DNA of 64,000 bases from Endozoicomonas sp965208385 (GTDB lineage Bacteria > Pseudomonadota > Gammaproteobacteria > Pseudomonadales > Endozoicomonadaceae): assembly GCA_965208385.1 (NCBI GenBank), contig CBDBOO010000066.1:161861-225860 (forward strand), read 5' to 3'. The notes below the pieces were generated by a model, which was not told where the DNA came from, searched no databases, and worked only from the letters and a program-made list of their open reading frames with translations. The stretch's first letter is position 1. Each line of letters opens with the position of its first letter. This document shows positions 50,674 to 58,763 of this stretch, in pieces. Position numbers and translations under genes: made by a program.

Positions 50674-51492
50674 TTGCCTGCTGTTGCTCATTCCTATTCT
50701 TCCCGGGGCATGCTGAATCGTACCGTGAACGATTCTGCCAGACTTTCGGGTACTCAAGGTCATGATCATGGTCAAGGTCATGGTTCGGATTCCGGTGATA
50801 AAGCCAGTGATTTGCAGAAACGCGATGCCCTGGTGCTTGAACATGCACCGATGGTTCGTCGAATTGCTCTGCATCTGGCTGACCGGCTTGATGGTGCGGG
50901 AGACGCGGACGATCTGATTCAGTCGGGTCTTATCGGTTTGCTGGAAGCTGCGGAACGATATACCGAGATCGAAGGTATTCCATTTGAGGGATACGCATAC
51001 CCCCGAATAAGAGGGGCCATGATGGATTCCCTGCGTCGTAACGACTGGTGCCCGAGAAATGTTCGCAAACAGGCCAGACATTTGCAGGAAGCAAGAAGGC
51101 GGTTGCAGCAGGAACTGGGAAGAAATCCGGATGAAATTGAAGTGGCAGAGCAGGCAGGGCTGAGTCTGGACGAGTCCAACCGTACTCGAATGGCCCTGGA
51201 CAGTGCAGGAATTGTCAGTCTTGAAAATGTTATGGAATCCGGTGAAAGTCTGCTGCCCGTTGACATTGATCGAGCGTCTGTTCCCGTAGAAAAACAACGC
51301 TGGCAGAAGGCTCTGGTCGCCGCTTTGAAGCAACTGCCAGAACGGGAACAGATCATTATGTCACTCTATTATGATGATGAACTGAACCAGAAAGAAATAG
51401 CATTGGCCCTGGAACTGACCGAAGCAAGAATATCTCAGCTAAGAAGCAAAGCGATTAAAACGCTGAGCAAGAAACTCTCTGAATGGATGTAA
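50674..51492 (+). CDS. fliA: Flagellar sigma28 factor FliA (LafS type)
   Basis: RNA polymerase sigma factor for late flagellar genes. 272 aa from the TTG at 50674, with AGAGG 8-12 bases before it; an ATG at 50710 is a weaker alternative. Regions: LVLEHAPMVRRIALHLADRL and DLIQSGLIGLLEAAERY (region 2), GYAYPRIRGAMMDSLRRNDW (2.4), and region 4 (LPEREQIIMSLYYDDELNQK, EARISQLRSKAIKTL). The N-terminal ~45 residues contain a His/Gly-rich stretch (GHDHGQGHGSDSG) not usual for FliA. FlgM is encoded at 21797-22078. Confidence 0.95.
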   Translation: MPAVAHSYSSRGMLNRTVNDSARLSGTQGHDHGQGHGSDSGDKASDLQKRDALVLEHAPMVRRIALHLADRLDGAGDADDLIQSGLIGLLEAAERYTEIEGIPFEGYAYPRIRGAMMDSLRRNDWCPRNVRKQARHLQEARRRLQQELGRNPDEIEVAEQAGLSLDESNRTRMALDSAGIVSLENVMESGESLLPVDIDRASVPVEKQRWQKALVAALKQLPEREQIIMSLYYDDELNQKEIALALELTEARISQLRSKAIKTLSKKLSEWM

Positions 51493-51495
51493 AGT

Positions 51496-52356
51496 ATGAT
51501 TCTCAAGCTTGGTGGGGTAGCACTCCTTGGCATCAGTGTGATCGGGGGCTTCATAATGGCAGGCGGCAACCCGATAATTCTCTGGCAACCACCGGAGTAC
51601 ATTGTGATTTTTGGTGGAGCACTGGCGGCATTCCTGATATCCAATACGGTACAGGGGGTTCAGAATACCGGTAAGGCCCTTGTGCAGGTGTTCAGTAAGG
51701 GGCATTACGATCAGAATTATTATCAGCGGTTATTAACCCTGCTGTATCAGTTGTTTGAACTTCGTCGTAAATCCGGTGTTGCGGTTCTGGAAGAGCATAT
51801 TGAGAAGCCGGGTGAAAGCTCTGTTTTTACTGAATCAGGGGTGTTGGAAAATGAACGCCTGACCAGTTTTATCTGTGACAACTTGAGGCTTGTGACATTG
51901 GGGAAAATCCAGCCCCATGAGTTGGAGGGGCTGTTGGATAGTGAGCTGGAAACCCTGGAGGAAGATCTTGGACGTCCGGCTCACAGTATACAGACAGTGG
52001 CTGAAGCACTGCCCGGGTTTGGTATCGTGGCTGCGGTTCTTGGTATTGTGGTCACCATGGGCGCCATGGGTGGTCCAGTGGAAATGATCGGAACCTCCAT
52101 CGCCAAGGCTCTGGTGGGTACATTTCTTGGTATTCTCTTCTGTTACGGCCTTTTCGGACCCGTGGCACAGGCAATGGAACACAATGTTCGCGATGAACTC
52201 CTGCTTTTTGAGTGCGTAAAGACAGCCATTATTTCCCAGATAGCAGGACGTCCCTCTGCCATTGCCGTTGACGCCGGGCGACGTGTTTTGTATTCAGAGG
52301 TACGACCCAGTTTTGACCAGATGGAAGGCTGGTTGCTGGAGAATCGCCAGATATGA
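51496..52356 (+). CDS. motA: Flagellar stator protein MotA (LafT type)
   Basis: Stator subunit of the ion channel that drives rotation. 286 aa, close to E. coli MotA in length and landmarks: R90 in the cytoplasmic loop and P173 in AEALPGFGIVAAVLGIVV. Four membrane helices are visible. Similarity is to proton-type MotA rather than Na+ PomA. It starts 3 bases after fliA and overlaps motB by 4 bases. Confidence 0.95.
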   Translation: MILKLGGVALLGISVIGGFIMAGGNPIILWQPPEYIVIFGGALAAFLISNTVQGVQNTGKALVQVFSKGHYDQNYYQRLLTLLYQLFELRRKSGVAVLEEHIEKPGESSVFTESGVLENERLTSFICDNLRLVTLGKIQPHELEGLLDSELETLEEDLGRPAHSIQTVAEALPGFGIVAAVLGIVVTMGAMGGPVEMIGTSIAKALVGTFLGILFCYGLFGPVAQAMEHNVRDELLLFECVKTAIISQIAGRPSAIAVDAGRRVLYSEVRPSFDQMEGWLLENRQI

Positions 52357-53234
52357 TGAATCGCGATTCAATCATTGTTGTTAGAAAAAGGCGAAAAAAA
52401 CGTGAGAAGGGACATGGTAGCAGTGCCTGGAAAATAGCATTTGCTGACTTTACCCTGTCAATGATGGCGGTATTTCTGGTGCTCTGGCTGGTCAGTATGA
52501 CCACCCAGGATCAAAAAAATCTGATTGCTAAATATTTCCAGGATCCCGTTGGCTATTTTGAAGATGGTGGAGGTCGGGATCCGATCAATCTGGATGGTTG
52601 GAATAATGCCCGGGATAGCAATGTTGAAAAACTTATGCAGCGGCCTGAGGATGTGCAGAACATGCCTCTATGGCAGGTTTTCGAGGAATTAAAGGAAACC
52701 GGATTATCCAGGATCATGCAGGATTTCAGTGGTAATCTGAAACTGGATTATTTACCCCAGGGCGTTCGAATTACGATAGTGGAAGACAGTGGTCACCCCA
52801 TGTTTCACAAGGGCGATTCATACCTGACACCCTATTATGAAGACCTGATTCTCAGATTGGCACCCCATTTACGAAAAACCCAGCGTGCCATTACCGTTGT
52901 GGGGCATTCGGATTCCAGTGTCTTCCTGAAAAAATCGGCCAGTGATAACTGGCGTCTTTCGTCAGCAAGGGCAAATGAAGCCCGCCGAACCCTGGTGTAT
53001 GGAGGCTTTCCTGAAGATAAAATAATCCAGATTACGGCTATGGCCGATCAGGCACCTCTCAATCGTGTTGACCCCTCTGATTCAATTAACCGGAGGGTTG
53101 AATTTATGATTTTGACAAAAGAGACGGAAGAAATTCTGGTTCGGATATTTAATCCGGACAAAAAAAAATCACCTTTGAACAGTGGTGAAATGAATGATGC
53201 ACGTAAAGGGGCAAGATTGAACCAGCTTCCGTAA
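52353..53234 (+). CDS. motB: Flagellar stator protein MotB (LafU type)
   Basis: Stator subunit that anchors to peptidoglycan and carries the ion-binding Asp. 293 aa. The single membrane helix is AWKIAFADFTLSMMAVFLVL, with D32 at the position of E. coli D32. The C-terminal OmpA-like domain has RAITVVGHSDSSVFLKKS and NWRLSSARANEARRTLVYGG. It is the last gene of the fliD-motB run. Confidence 0.95.
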   Translation: MMNRDSIIVVRKRRKKREKGHGSSAWKIAFADFTLSMMAVFLVLWLVSMTTQDQKNLIAKYFQDPVGYFEDGGGRDPINLDGWNNARDSNVEKLMQRPEDVQNMPLWQVFEELKETGLSRIMQDFSGNLKLDYLPQGVRITIVEDSGHPMFHKGDSYLTPYYEDLILRLAPHLRKTQRAITVVGHSDSSVFLKKSASDNWRLSSARANEARRTLVYGGFPEDKIIQITAMADQAPLNRVDPSDSINRRVEFMILTKETEEILVRIFNPDKKKSPLNSGEMNDARKGARLNQLP

Positions 53235-53316
53235 TCATTCTATACCCGTTTTCTTTGGATATGTGAGCAGCCAGTAACCTCACATGTTCAAGGGGAAAGG
53301 GGAAAGGGGAAAGGGG

Positions 53317-53369
53317 ATAATCCTGGATTCAGCAGTTGGATGCGGATTAACTGCTGAATCCAGGATAAT
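53317..53369. repeat. 20-bp near-perfect hairpin between motB and ompW
   Basis: ATAATCCTGGATTCAGCAGTT (53317-53337) pairs with 53349-53369 across an 11-base loop; only the outermost base pairs differ. No long T run follows. It could terminate motB or be the end of a degenerate mobile repeat, because copy C starts right at its right arm. Confidence 0.85.
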
Positions 53370-53420
53370 ACTATTTCTGAATTCTGAGTCTGAAAAGCCA
53401 TACTCAAAACACCTGCTGAC
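53366..53420. repeat. Dispersed MITE-like repeat, copy C (internally deleted)
   Basis: AATACTATTTCTGAATTCT joined directly to CTGAGTCTGAAAAGCCATAC and TCAAAACACCTGCTG matches the start and right part of copies A (21127) and B (32495), with the middle lost and the right end missing. Confidence 0.7.
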
Positions 53421-53567
53421 AAAACTATTCATACTTTGTTGATTGAAGGTCCAGCCATTGCAAGCGTTGATCCAGATCAAGATTCGATTCTGAGCAACTG
53501 AATACAATGAGGGCAATTGTTAATAATAAATTTGATACCAACACAACAATCGATAACAGGGCTTGTC

Positions 53568-54248
53568 ATGATCAGGAAACCTCTCTCCGCTGCGATTCTT
53601 GCCGCTCTTTCTATAGGTGCTTTCACCGCTCAATCTGCACTGGCTATCCAGGAAGGTGATTTTATTGTTCGTGCAGGGTTTGCCAGTGTTCAGCCGGATG
53701 TTGACAGTGGTGGCTTGCAGGTCAATGGTGCTGAAGACAAGTCATCCACTGCGGATGTCGATGATAATATCCAGATTGGTCTTGCTTTCACCTATATGTT
53801 CACAGACAGCATTGGTGTTGAACTTCTTGCTGCCACACCCTTTCAGCATACATTGACAGGCGAGGGTGGCTTGGCCGGTCTTGGGGATTTTGCCGATGTT
53901 AAACACTTACCGCCAACCCTGAGTGTTCAGTATTACCCTCTGGACAAAGGCTCGGATTTTCAGCCTTACTTTGGTTTGGGTTTGAACTATACCTTTTTCT
54001 TCAGCGAAGACTTTAAAGGCGCAGCTGATGCAGCTTTTAAAGATCTGGAGCTGGACAGTTCACTGGGGCTTACAGGGCAGGTCGGATTTGATTACCGGTT
54101 CAGTGAAAACTGGAGTGTTAATGCCGCAGTCTGGTATATGGACATTAATACCACCGCTGAATTCAAGGATAACGACAATACCCGTTATAAAATGGATGTA
54201 GAGCTTGATCCTCTGGTTTATATGGCAGGTTTATCCTACGCATTCTGA
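53568..54248 (+). CDS. ompW: OmpW family outer-membrane protein
   Basis: Small eight-stranded beta-barrel porin family. About 226 aa from the ATG at 53568 (MIRKPLSAAILAALSIGAFT); an earlier in-frame start at 53517 would put extra sequence before the signal peptide. Signal peptide ends QSALA. Family features: EGDFIVRAGFASVQPD, YMFTDSIGVELLAATPFQH, LPPTLSVQYYPL, FQPYFGLGLNYTFFF and terminal aromatic SYAF. It ends with a terminator. Confidence 0.93.
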   Translation: MIRKPLSAAILAALSIGAFTAQSALAIQEGDFIVRAGFASVQPDVDSGGLQVNGAEDKSSTADVDDNIQIGLAFTYMFTDSIGVELLAATPFQHTLTGEGGLAGLGDFADVKHLPPTLSVQYYPLDKGSDFQPYFGLGLNYTFFFSEDFKGAADAAFKDLELDSSLGLTGQVGFDYRFSENWSVNAAVWYMDINTTAEFKDNDNTRYKMDVELDPLVYMAGLSYAF

Positions 54249-54280
54249 CTATTCCGGATTCCGGAAATATCGTTAAATGA

Positions 54281-54303
54281 GAGCCGGCATCCGCCGGCTT
54301 TTT
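54281..54303 (+). terminator. Terminator after ompW
   Basis: GCCGGCATCCGCCGGC hairpin followed by T5, 33 bases after the ompW stop. Confidence 0.88.
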
Positions 54304-54786
54304 GTAAGTAGCCAGACAATAGCTTTCATATATTAAGCACATCTACAGAGTACGATATTTAACGAGCTGCTGTTTCGAGCCTTATGTTATGAAGAAGTAT
54401 GAGTGGCTGGATATCATGAAGATCATCAATTTTGATGAGTTTTAAAAAGAGCTAAAACGTGTTTTTGATGTGCTCGGAAAAGAATATATGATTTCATTTG
54501 TCCAGGTATTGACGTATAAAATCCGGGATTTACGCTATTGATAATAGCGGCTGAATAATTGCAGTACTGAAAAAGTGGAAAGAGAAATCCATTCAAGGTA
54601 AGTGGGGACCTGAAAATAGTGTATATTCTTTCTTTCGGGTGAGATATTCAAATAATAATTGAATATTTAGTATTGATAATAACACTGTTGTTTTACTTCA
54701 AAACAGTCAATCACTTCATAAAAAATTGCTGCTAGACTTCACGCGACGCACTTTCTATCCACATAATCCTCTCTGGAGGATCAGCT
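54304..54786. other. Gene-free stretch with a possible decayed gene
   Basis: About 480 bases, AT-rich. In one plus-strand frame from 54388 the sequence reads MKKYEWLDIMKIINFDEF, a TAA, then KELKRVFDVLGKEYMISFVQ and on to a second stop near 54543. This could be a small decayed gene, but no family is recognised. A ribosome site GGAGG lies just before the next gene. Confidence 0.3.
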
Positions 54787-55695
54787 ATGCTTGCCTTAAA
54801 AAAAAACTCCAAGCCGGCTCTTACTCTTCTGTGTTTTATCCTGAGTATTATTTCAATACCCCTGTTTGCTGAAAGTTCATCATCCATGCTGGCCATTCAA
54901 CCCAGTAATACGACACCTGTTTTAAGTAGTACTGCTTCGGTGGCACTGACACTTACTCCCACGTCAACTCCAACGTCTACTCCAACCATGTCACCACCAG
55001 TGATTTATTACACCGCCTGTAATGCACTGGCTGATCAACCTGCTGCGGTAACTCGTGTTGTTGATAGCCTGACAGAAGACCTTCAGCGGGGGAACTGTGC
55101 CGTTTTACGCTTCGGTGAGTTCGACAATATAGCTCCGGTGATTAATTCATTGCCGGAAAACACCACGATTATTCTTTCATCGGAGCCCCTGATATCGCCA
55201 ACCGCCAGCACTCCAGCTCAGGCGTTGGCATTTATGGCCAGTTCAGAACTGATTCTAAAAAATAGACAGCATTTGCTTGGAGCAGATGAAGGTAATGAGG
55301 ATGTTCTGTTTATTACACCACAGAGCTTCAGCGATATGCATATGGTGTCTGTGGGAAACGGCCTTTCATTTCGAAACTCCAAAAATGAAACGTCACTGAT
55401 CCGGGATATTCATTTCAAACCCTATAAGGATGCGAGCAGGGATACGGTGGACTCTATTATTTTTGCACAGTGTTATAATCGTTTGCTCAGGGTCGAAGGT
55501 AACACATTCACTCTGGATCGCAGGGCCAGTGTTTTTCTCGACTGCAAACAGAGTAATTCCGAAGTCCCGGCTCCTGCTTCACTACAAACCACCAACGAAC
55601 AGATGGACGGATCCATACGCGGTGGCCCTGGTCTGCAATTTAACAGTTCAGTAAAAATGCAACAAACGCAACATAGCGTGCTATGCTGTCTCTGA
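54787..55695 (+). CDS. Secreted protein of unknown function, 3' end replaced by IS607-type element
   Basis: 302 aa, no family recognised. Signal peptide about 1-28 (ALTLLCFILSIISIPLFA). A Ser/Thr/Pro-rich linker (about 40-75) has TPTSTPTSTPT repeats. A domain follows with alternating hydrophobic strands (NTTIILSSEPLI; GLSFRNSKNETSLIRDIHF; FAQCYNRLLRVEGNTFTLDR), suggesting a right-handed beta-helix. The last ~15 residues (MQQTQHSVLCCL) appear to come from the inserted element, so the natural C-terminus is probably lost. GGAGG precedes the ATG. Confidence 0.65.
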   Translation: MLALKKNSKPALTLLCFILSIISIPLFAESSSSMLAIQPSNTTPVLSSTASVALTLTPTSTPTSTPTMSPPVIYYTACNALADQPAAVTRVVDSLTEDLQRGNCAVLRFGEFDNIAPVINSLPENTTIILSSEPLISPTASTPAQALAFMASSELILKNRQHLLGADEGNEDVLFITPQSFSDMHMVSVGNGLSFRNSKNETSLIRDIHFKPYKDASRDTVDSIIFAQCYNRLLRVEGNTFTLDRRASVFLDCKQSNSEVPAPASLQTTNEQMDGSIRGGPGLQFNSSVKMQQTQHSVLCCL

Positions 55696-55718
55696 ATTAA
55701 TAACCAGAGACGTTTATT

Positions 55719-56285
55719 TTGTGGGTATCCACAACCAAACTTGCCAAGATTGAGGGCGTAACCTCCCAGACAATAAGGCGAAAGATCGAAAGCGGTCATT
55801 ACGAGAAAATAATGCAAACGAGCGGTGGTCACTACCGCATATTCATCAACCAGCAGAGAAAGATATGCTATGCAAGGGTTAGCTCAGGGAAGCAAAAATC
55901 CAGCATCAATACGCAAAAGCGTATCTTGCTCGAAAGGCATCCTGACGCAGAATTTATCAGTGACATTGCCAGTGCTTTCAACTTTAAACGAAAAGGGCTG
56001 CAAACCATTCTGGAATCAGCAATGTGCGGAAATCCAACCCACATTGTGGTTGCCACAAAAGACCGACTTGCACGATCAGGATTCGAGCTTATCAAATGGC
56101 TCGTTGAATTATCGGGAGGACAAATCGAAGTTCTGGATGACTCGAATGGTTCCTGTGAAGCCTTTGATACCTCAGAGCTTGTCGGTTTCATTACCTCATT
56201 CTGCAATAGCCACTACGGAATGCGTTCCGCTGAAAGGCGTAAAAATAGTAGCATCAAAAAAGATAAGGTTTTATCCGGAAAATGA
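55719..56285 (+). CDS. tnpA: IS607-type serine recombinase TnpA
   Basis: Small serine transposase. 188 aa. An N-terminal MerR-like DNA-binding helix (TTKLAKIEGVTSQTIRRKIE) is followed by a resolvase catalytic domain with YARVSSGKQKSSINTQKR (catalytic Ser in RVSS) and VVATKDRLARSGFELIKW. It starts at a TTG; no closer ATG fits the MerR part. It overlaps the tnpB frame. Confidence 0.88.
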   Translation: MWVSTTKLAKIEGVTSQTIRRKIESGHYEKIMQTSGGHYRIFINQQRKICYARVSSGKQKSSINTQKRILLERHPDAEFISDIASAFNFKRKGLQTILESAMCGNPTHIVVATKDRLARSGFELIKWLVELSGGQIEVLDDSNGSCEAFDTSELVGFITSFCNSHYGMRSAERRKNSSIKKDKVLSGK

Positions 56286-57423
56286 GTCGGCATACAGGGA
56301 CGCACTTGCATTATATAGACGTTCATACAATCTAGCTGTAAACCGCTTCCGTAACGACAAATACAAGGATGAAAGCGGCAAGTTCATCAACATGCGCCCT
56401 TCCATAAAGGTACAGGTAGAGCAAGAACAGAAAGACAATGGTCGTGCTTATAATTCATTAATTTCTGACAATGGAACACTTGCAGCGGCAACCACCTTTA
56501 AAGCGGTTTGCAGCAAGAATAAAAAACTGAAAGGAGCCAAAGGAGGTTTTGCAGAGGTCGGATTTAAAAGCCGCAAAGGGAGCAAGCATTCTTTCTCAAT
56601 TGACCGGCTACCAAAGGGGCTAAACCCCTGCGTCAATGCGCTGGGTAAAATTCATCTGACTGAAAATGTACCCGACGAAGCCATTGGCAAATCATGCGTT
56701 ATCACCTGTGACAAGGGTCGTTGGTTTATTCAGGTGCAACAACACATCGAACTCAATACCGAAATCCAAGGTGGAGTAAATTGTGTTGGTATTGATCCCG
56801 GAGTGAGAACCTTCGCCACCTGTTTTAGCGATAAGGATGCTTTAATTGCTGGCGATAACCTTGCCAAAGAAAAGCTGTTCCCATTAATGAAGAAAGTGGA
56901 CAAGCTGATTGGTCAAAAACAAAAAGTTCTCAATGTGCAAAAGGGCGTGAAGTTCGTTGATATGCCTCAGTGGGCGCGAGATTGCATTGTTCACTTTAAC
57001 CGTAAAATCAATCGCCTGAAGTGTAAGAAGGATGACATCATTCTGGACTTGCATAACCGCTTGGCGTTCGAGCTTGTGTCTAGCTATGACGTGATCTTTT
57101 TACCCACCTTTGAAACCAGAGGGATGGTCACACGGAAAGACAAAAAGGTTCGTATTATTCGCCGAAACACTTGTCGCCAGATGCTAGACCTTAACCACTA
57201 CGGGTTTAAGATGCGTCTTAAGTGGTATGCCAAAAAGTACGGTAAACACGTTGTCGATTGCAATGAGGCATACACCTCAAAAACCCGTACGTGGGATGGC
57301 ACCATTAACGACCGGCTTGGCTCGTCAAAGGTTATAAAGGGTGATGGATTCACCGTTGATCGTGATATTAATGGCTCCCGTAACGTATTTATTAAAAGTT
57401 TAACAAGGCAGCTTGAGCCTTAA
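56230..57423 (+). CDS. tnpB: TnpB RNA-guided nuclease-like protein, zinc-ribbon cysteines missing
   Basis: Transposon-encoded RuvC-type nuclease, ancestor family of Cas12. About 397 aa if it starts at the CTG at 56230; no ATG lies near the expected start, so the true start is uncertain and may depend on coupling to tnpA. RuvC residues are visible: Asp in GIDPGVRTFAT (codon 56794), Glu in FETRGM (57112), Asp in VDRDINGSRN (about 57364). Between the Glu and the last Asp, where TnpB has two CxxC pairs, this one reads YTSKTRTWDGTINDRL with only one Cys in the area. It is otherwise full length. Confidence 0.85.
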   Translation: MKGVKIVASKKIRFYPENESAYRDALALYRRSYNLAVNRFRNDKYKDESGKFINMRPSIKVQVEQEQKDNGRAYNSLISDNGTLAAATTFKAVCSKNKKLKGAKGGFAEVGFKSRKGSKHSFSIDRLPKGLNPCVNALGKIHLTENVPDEAIGKSCVITCDKGRWFIQVQQHIELNTEIQGGVNCVGIDPGVRTFATCFSDKDALIAGDNLAKEKLFPLMKKVDKLIGQKQKVLNVQKGVKFVDMPQWARDCIVHFNRKINRLKCKKDDIILDLHNRLAFELVSSYDVIFLPTFETRGMVTRKDKKVRIIRRNTCRQMLDLNHYGFKMRLKWYAKKYGKHVVDCNEAYTSKTRTWDGTINDRLGSSKVIKGDGFTVDRDINGSRNVFIKSLTRQLEP

Positions 57424-57813
57424 TCATAACAACGAATGTTGCGTTCGTTGCGGTTTTAATCAAGAGTTAATACGCTGAAACACGTTCTGAATGATATATC
57501 TGGTTATAACTCAATTTAATACGACCGCACGACCGCACGACCGCACGATCGCATAGATGCAGGAACTAGTGCAGCACAGGAGCAGTTACCGCGTAGACTG
57601 ACTGTTCTGGGTCAGGCTCCCGGGTGCTTTGTTGAGCGATAACCGGAATTTATTAACCCGGTGTAAAGGCGAAAAACCCATAGTTACAAATAAAATTACA
57701 GCTAGAGAACAGCTCATTGTTTTCGGGTTATATGAGAATACTTGTACCGGGGCGGAAACCAATAAAGTTTGTGAATGATGGTATTTATATAAACCTCGTG
57801 ATTTACGCCATCT
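57424..57813. other. Gene-free stretch after tnpB
   Basis: About 390 bases. It starts with the CAACGAA/TTCGTTG hairpin and a T-rich run, likely the end of the IS607 element, and contains four copies of an 8-bp repeat CGACCGCA (57522-57554). I see no gene; the continuation of the interrupted secreted protein was not recognised. Confidence 0.55.
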
Positions 57814-58329
57814 TTAGAGTTCAGTGTTTGCCTTTTCCTGGTGATTGTCCTGCACATCGTCGTTTTCTTCTGATTCATGATCTGAGGACGGAGGCTCACA
57901 TTCAACCGATCCGCCTGTTACAATCACCAAATTAGAAGTTTTCGCATTAAAAAAAATGTCATGCAACACTGGTGAAATCAGAACGGCATTACGACTTGAT
58001 TCAATGGCGGATTTACAGTGCTTATCAATTGATACTGCAATATTGATCAGTACGGATTTTGCGGATCCTTCCGGAAAATTCAGTTGCATTGTATGAAACA
58101 AAAACTTCGAGTCATGATGCATGAACAAGCCGGGAATTCGAACCCCTTCGAAACTATTTCCTGGTTGCCATTCGTTTTCATCCAGCAGTAGCGGTGCACT
58201 CCGTTTTTCAGCACTTTCCGCATGGCTGGATACGTCATCTTCAGTTTCGTTCGAAAATACCAACTGTGTCTGTAAGAAAAATATCAAGCTGGAAATGAGT
58301 AATCTGGTAATGACTGTTATTAACTTCAT
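57814..58329 (-). CDS. Small secreted protein, unknown function
   Basis: 171 aa, no family recognised. Signal peptide about 1-26 (MKLITVITRLLISSLIFFLQ, ending LVFS). The mature part has an acidic start, two Cys (DKHCKSAI and SVECEPP) that might pair, and an acidic disordered tail (HESEENDDVQDNHQE). It is a single-gene unit; its start is about 50 bases from a MITE. Confidence 0.55.
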   Translation of the reverse strand: MKLITVITRLLISSLIFFLQTQLVFSNETEDDVSSHAESAEKRSAPLLLDENEWQPGNSFEGVRIPGLFMHHDSKFLFHTMQLNFPEGSAKSVLINIAVSIDKHCKSAIESSRNAVLISPVLHDIFFNAKTSNLVIVTGGSVECEPPSSDHESEENDDVQDNHQEKANTEL

Positions 58330-58390
58330 TATTTGAATCCCTTATCCGGGTTACAGATAATTTTCTTAAGAAGTTATTAAGGTAGATCAA

Positions 58391-58622
58391 GGCTATGTTC
58401 CCGCCAATAGTTGTATTGCTTACTCCCTATGTTTACAGGGCTACAGACGTGCCTTATAAAGTAGAGATATGACTAAATCTTGTATATTGCATTTGTTTAT
58501 TGCCCAAAGAACAGCGATTTGTTCTGGGATACCTTCCTATCTCATGAATAGCCATATGTGGAGCAGGAAAATAAAGTTTTTATAGGACTTTAGTGCTCCC
58601 AACTATTGACGGGAACATAGCC
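58391..58622. mobile_element. 232-bp MITE with 23-bp inverted ends and 9-bp target duplication
   Basis: The left end GGCTATGTTCCCGCCAATAG continues to TTG; the right end is its reverse complement with one mismatch in 23. GTAGATCAA flanks it directly at 58382-58390 and 58623-58631. No open frame inside, so it depends on a transposase encoded elsewhere. It lies between the small secreted protein and dctM. Confidence 0.93.
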
Positions 58623-58724
58623 GTAGATCAATGTGAAGAAGTATTCATAAAATATTAGATCGGAATTCATCTTTCAAGGAAGTTGGCTATGAAATATTGC
58701 CGATGCCGATGCCGATGGATCCCG

Positions 58725-58750
58725 GGAAAAATCTGGGACTTGTGCCCCAG
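58725..58750 (-). terminator. Terminator after dctM
   Basis: On the minus strand CTGGG and CCCAG flank an 8-base loop and are followed by ATTTTT. It lies just after the dctM stop at 58764. Confidence 0.6.
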
Positions 58751-58763
58751 AGTATTATTATTT

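Larger units (their letters stand above)
53235..53567. other. Gene-free stretch between motB and ompW
   Basis: About 330 bases holding a 7-bp tandem repeat (AGGGGAA, 53290-53317), a long hairpin and repeat copy C. The right part must contain the ompW promoter; none was confidently identified. Confidence 0.6.
55665..57480 (+). mobile_element. IS607-type element with tnpA and tnpB
   Basis: A serine-recombinase gene and a TnpB gene overlap, the IS607 arrangement. The exact ends cannot be set, because IS607 elements have no long terminal repeats. Near the left end there are small palindromes (CATAGCGTGCTATG; GTCTCTG/CAGAGAC). Just after tnpB there is CAACGAA/TTCGTTG with a 7-base loop, a plausible end of the guide-RNA region. 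It interrupts the secreted-protein gene. Confidence 0.8.

Noticed and set aside
55825..56214. Long upstream extension of the tnpB frame
   Set aside because: It overlaps tnpA in another frame and does not resemble TnpB; the family begins near KGVKIVASKKIRFYP.
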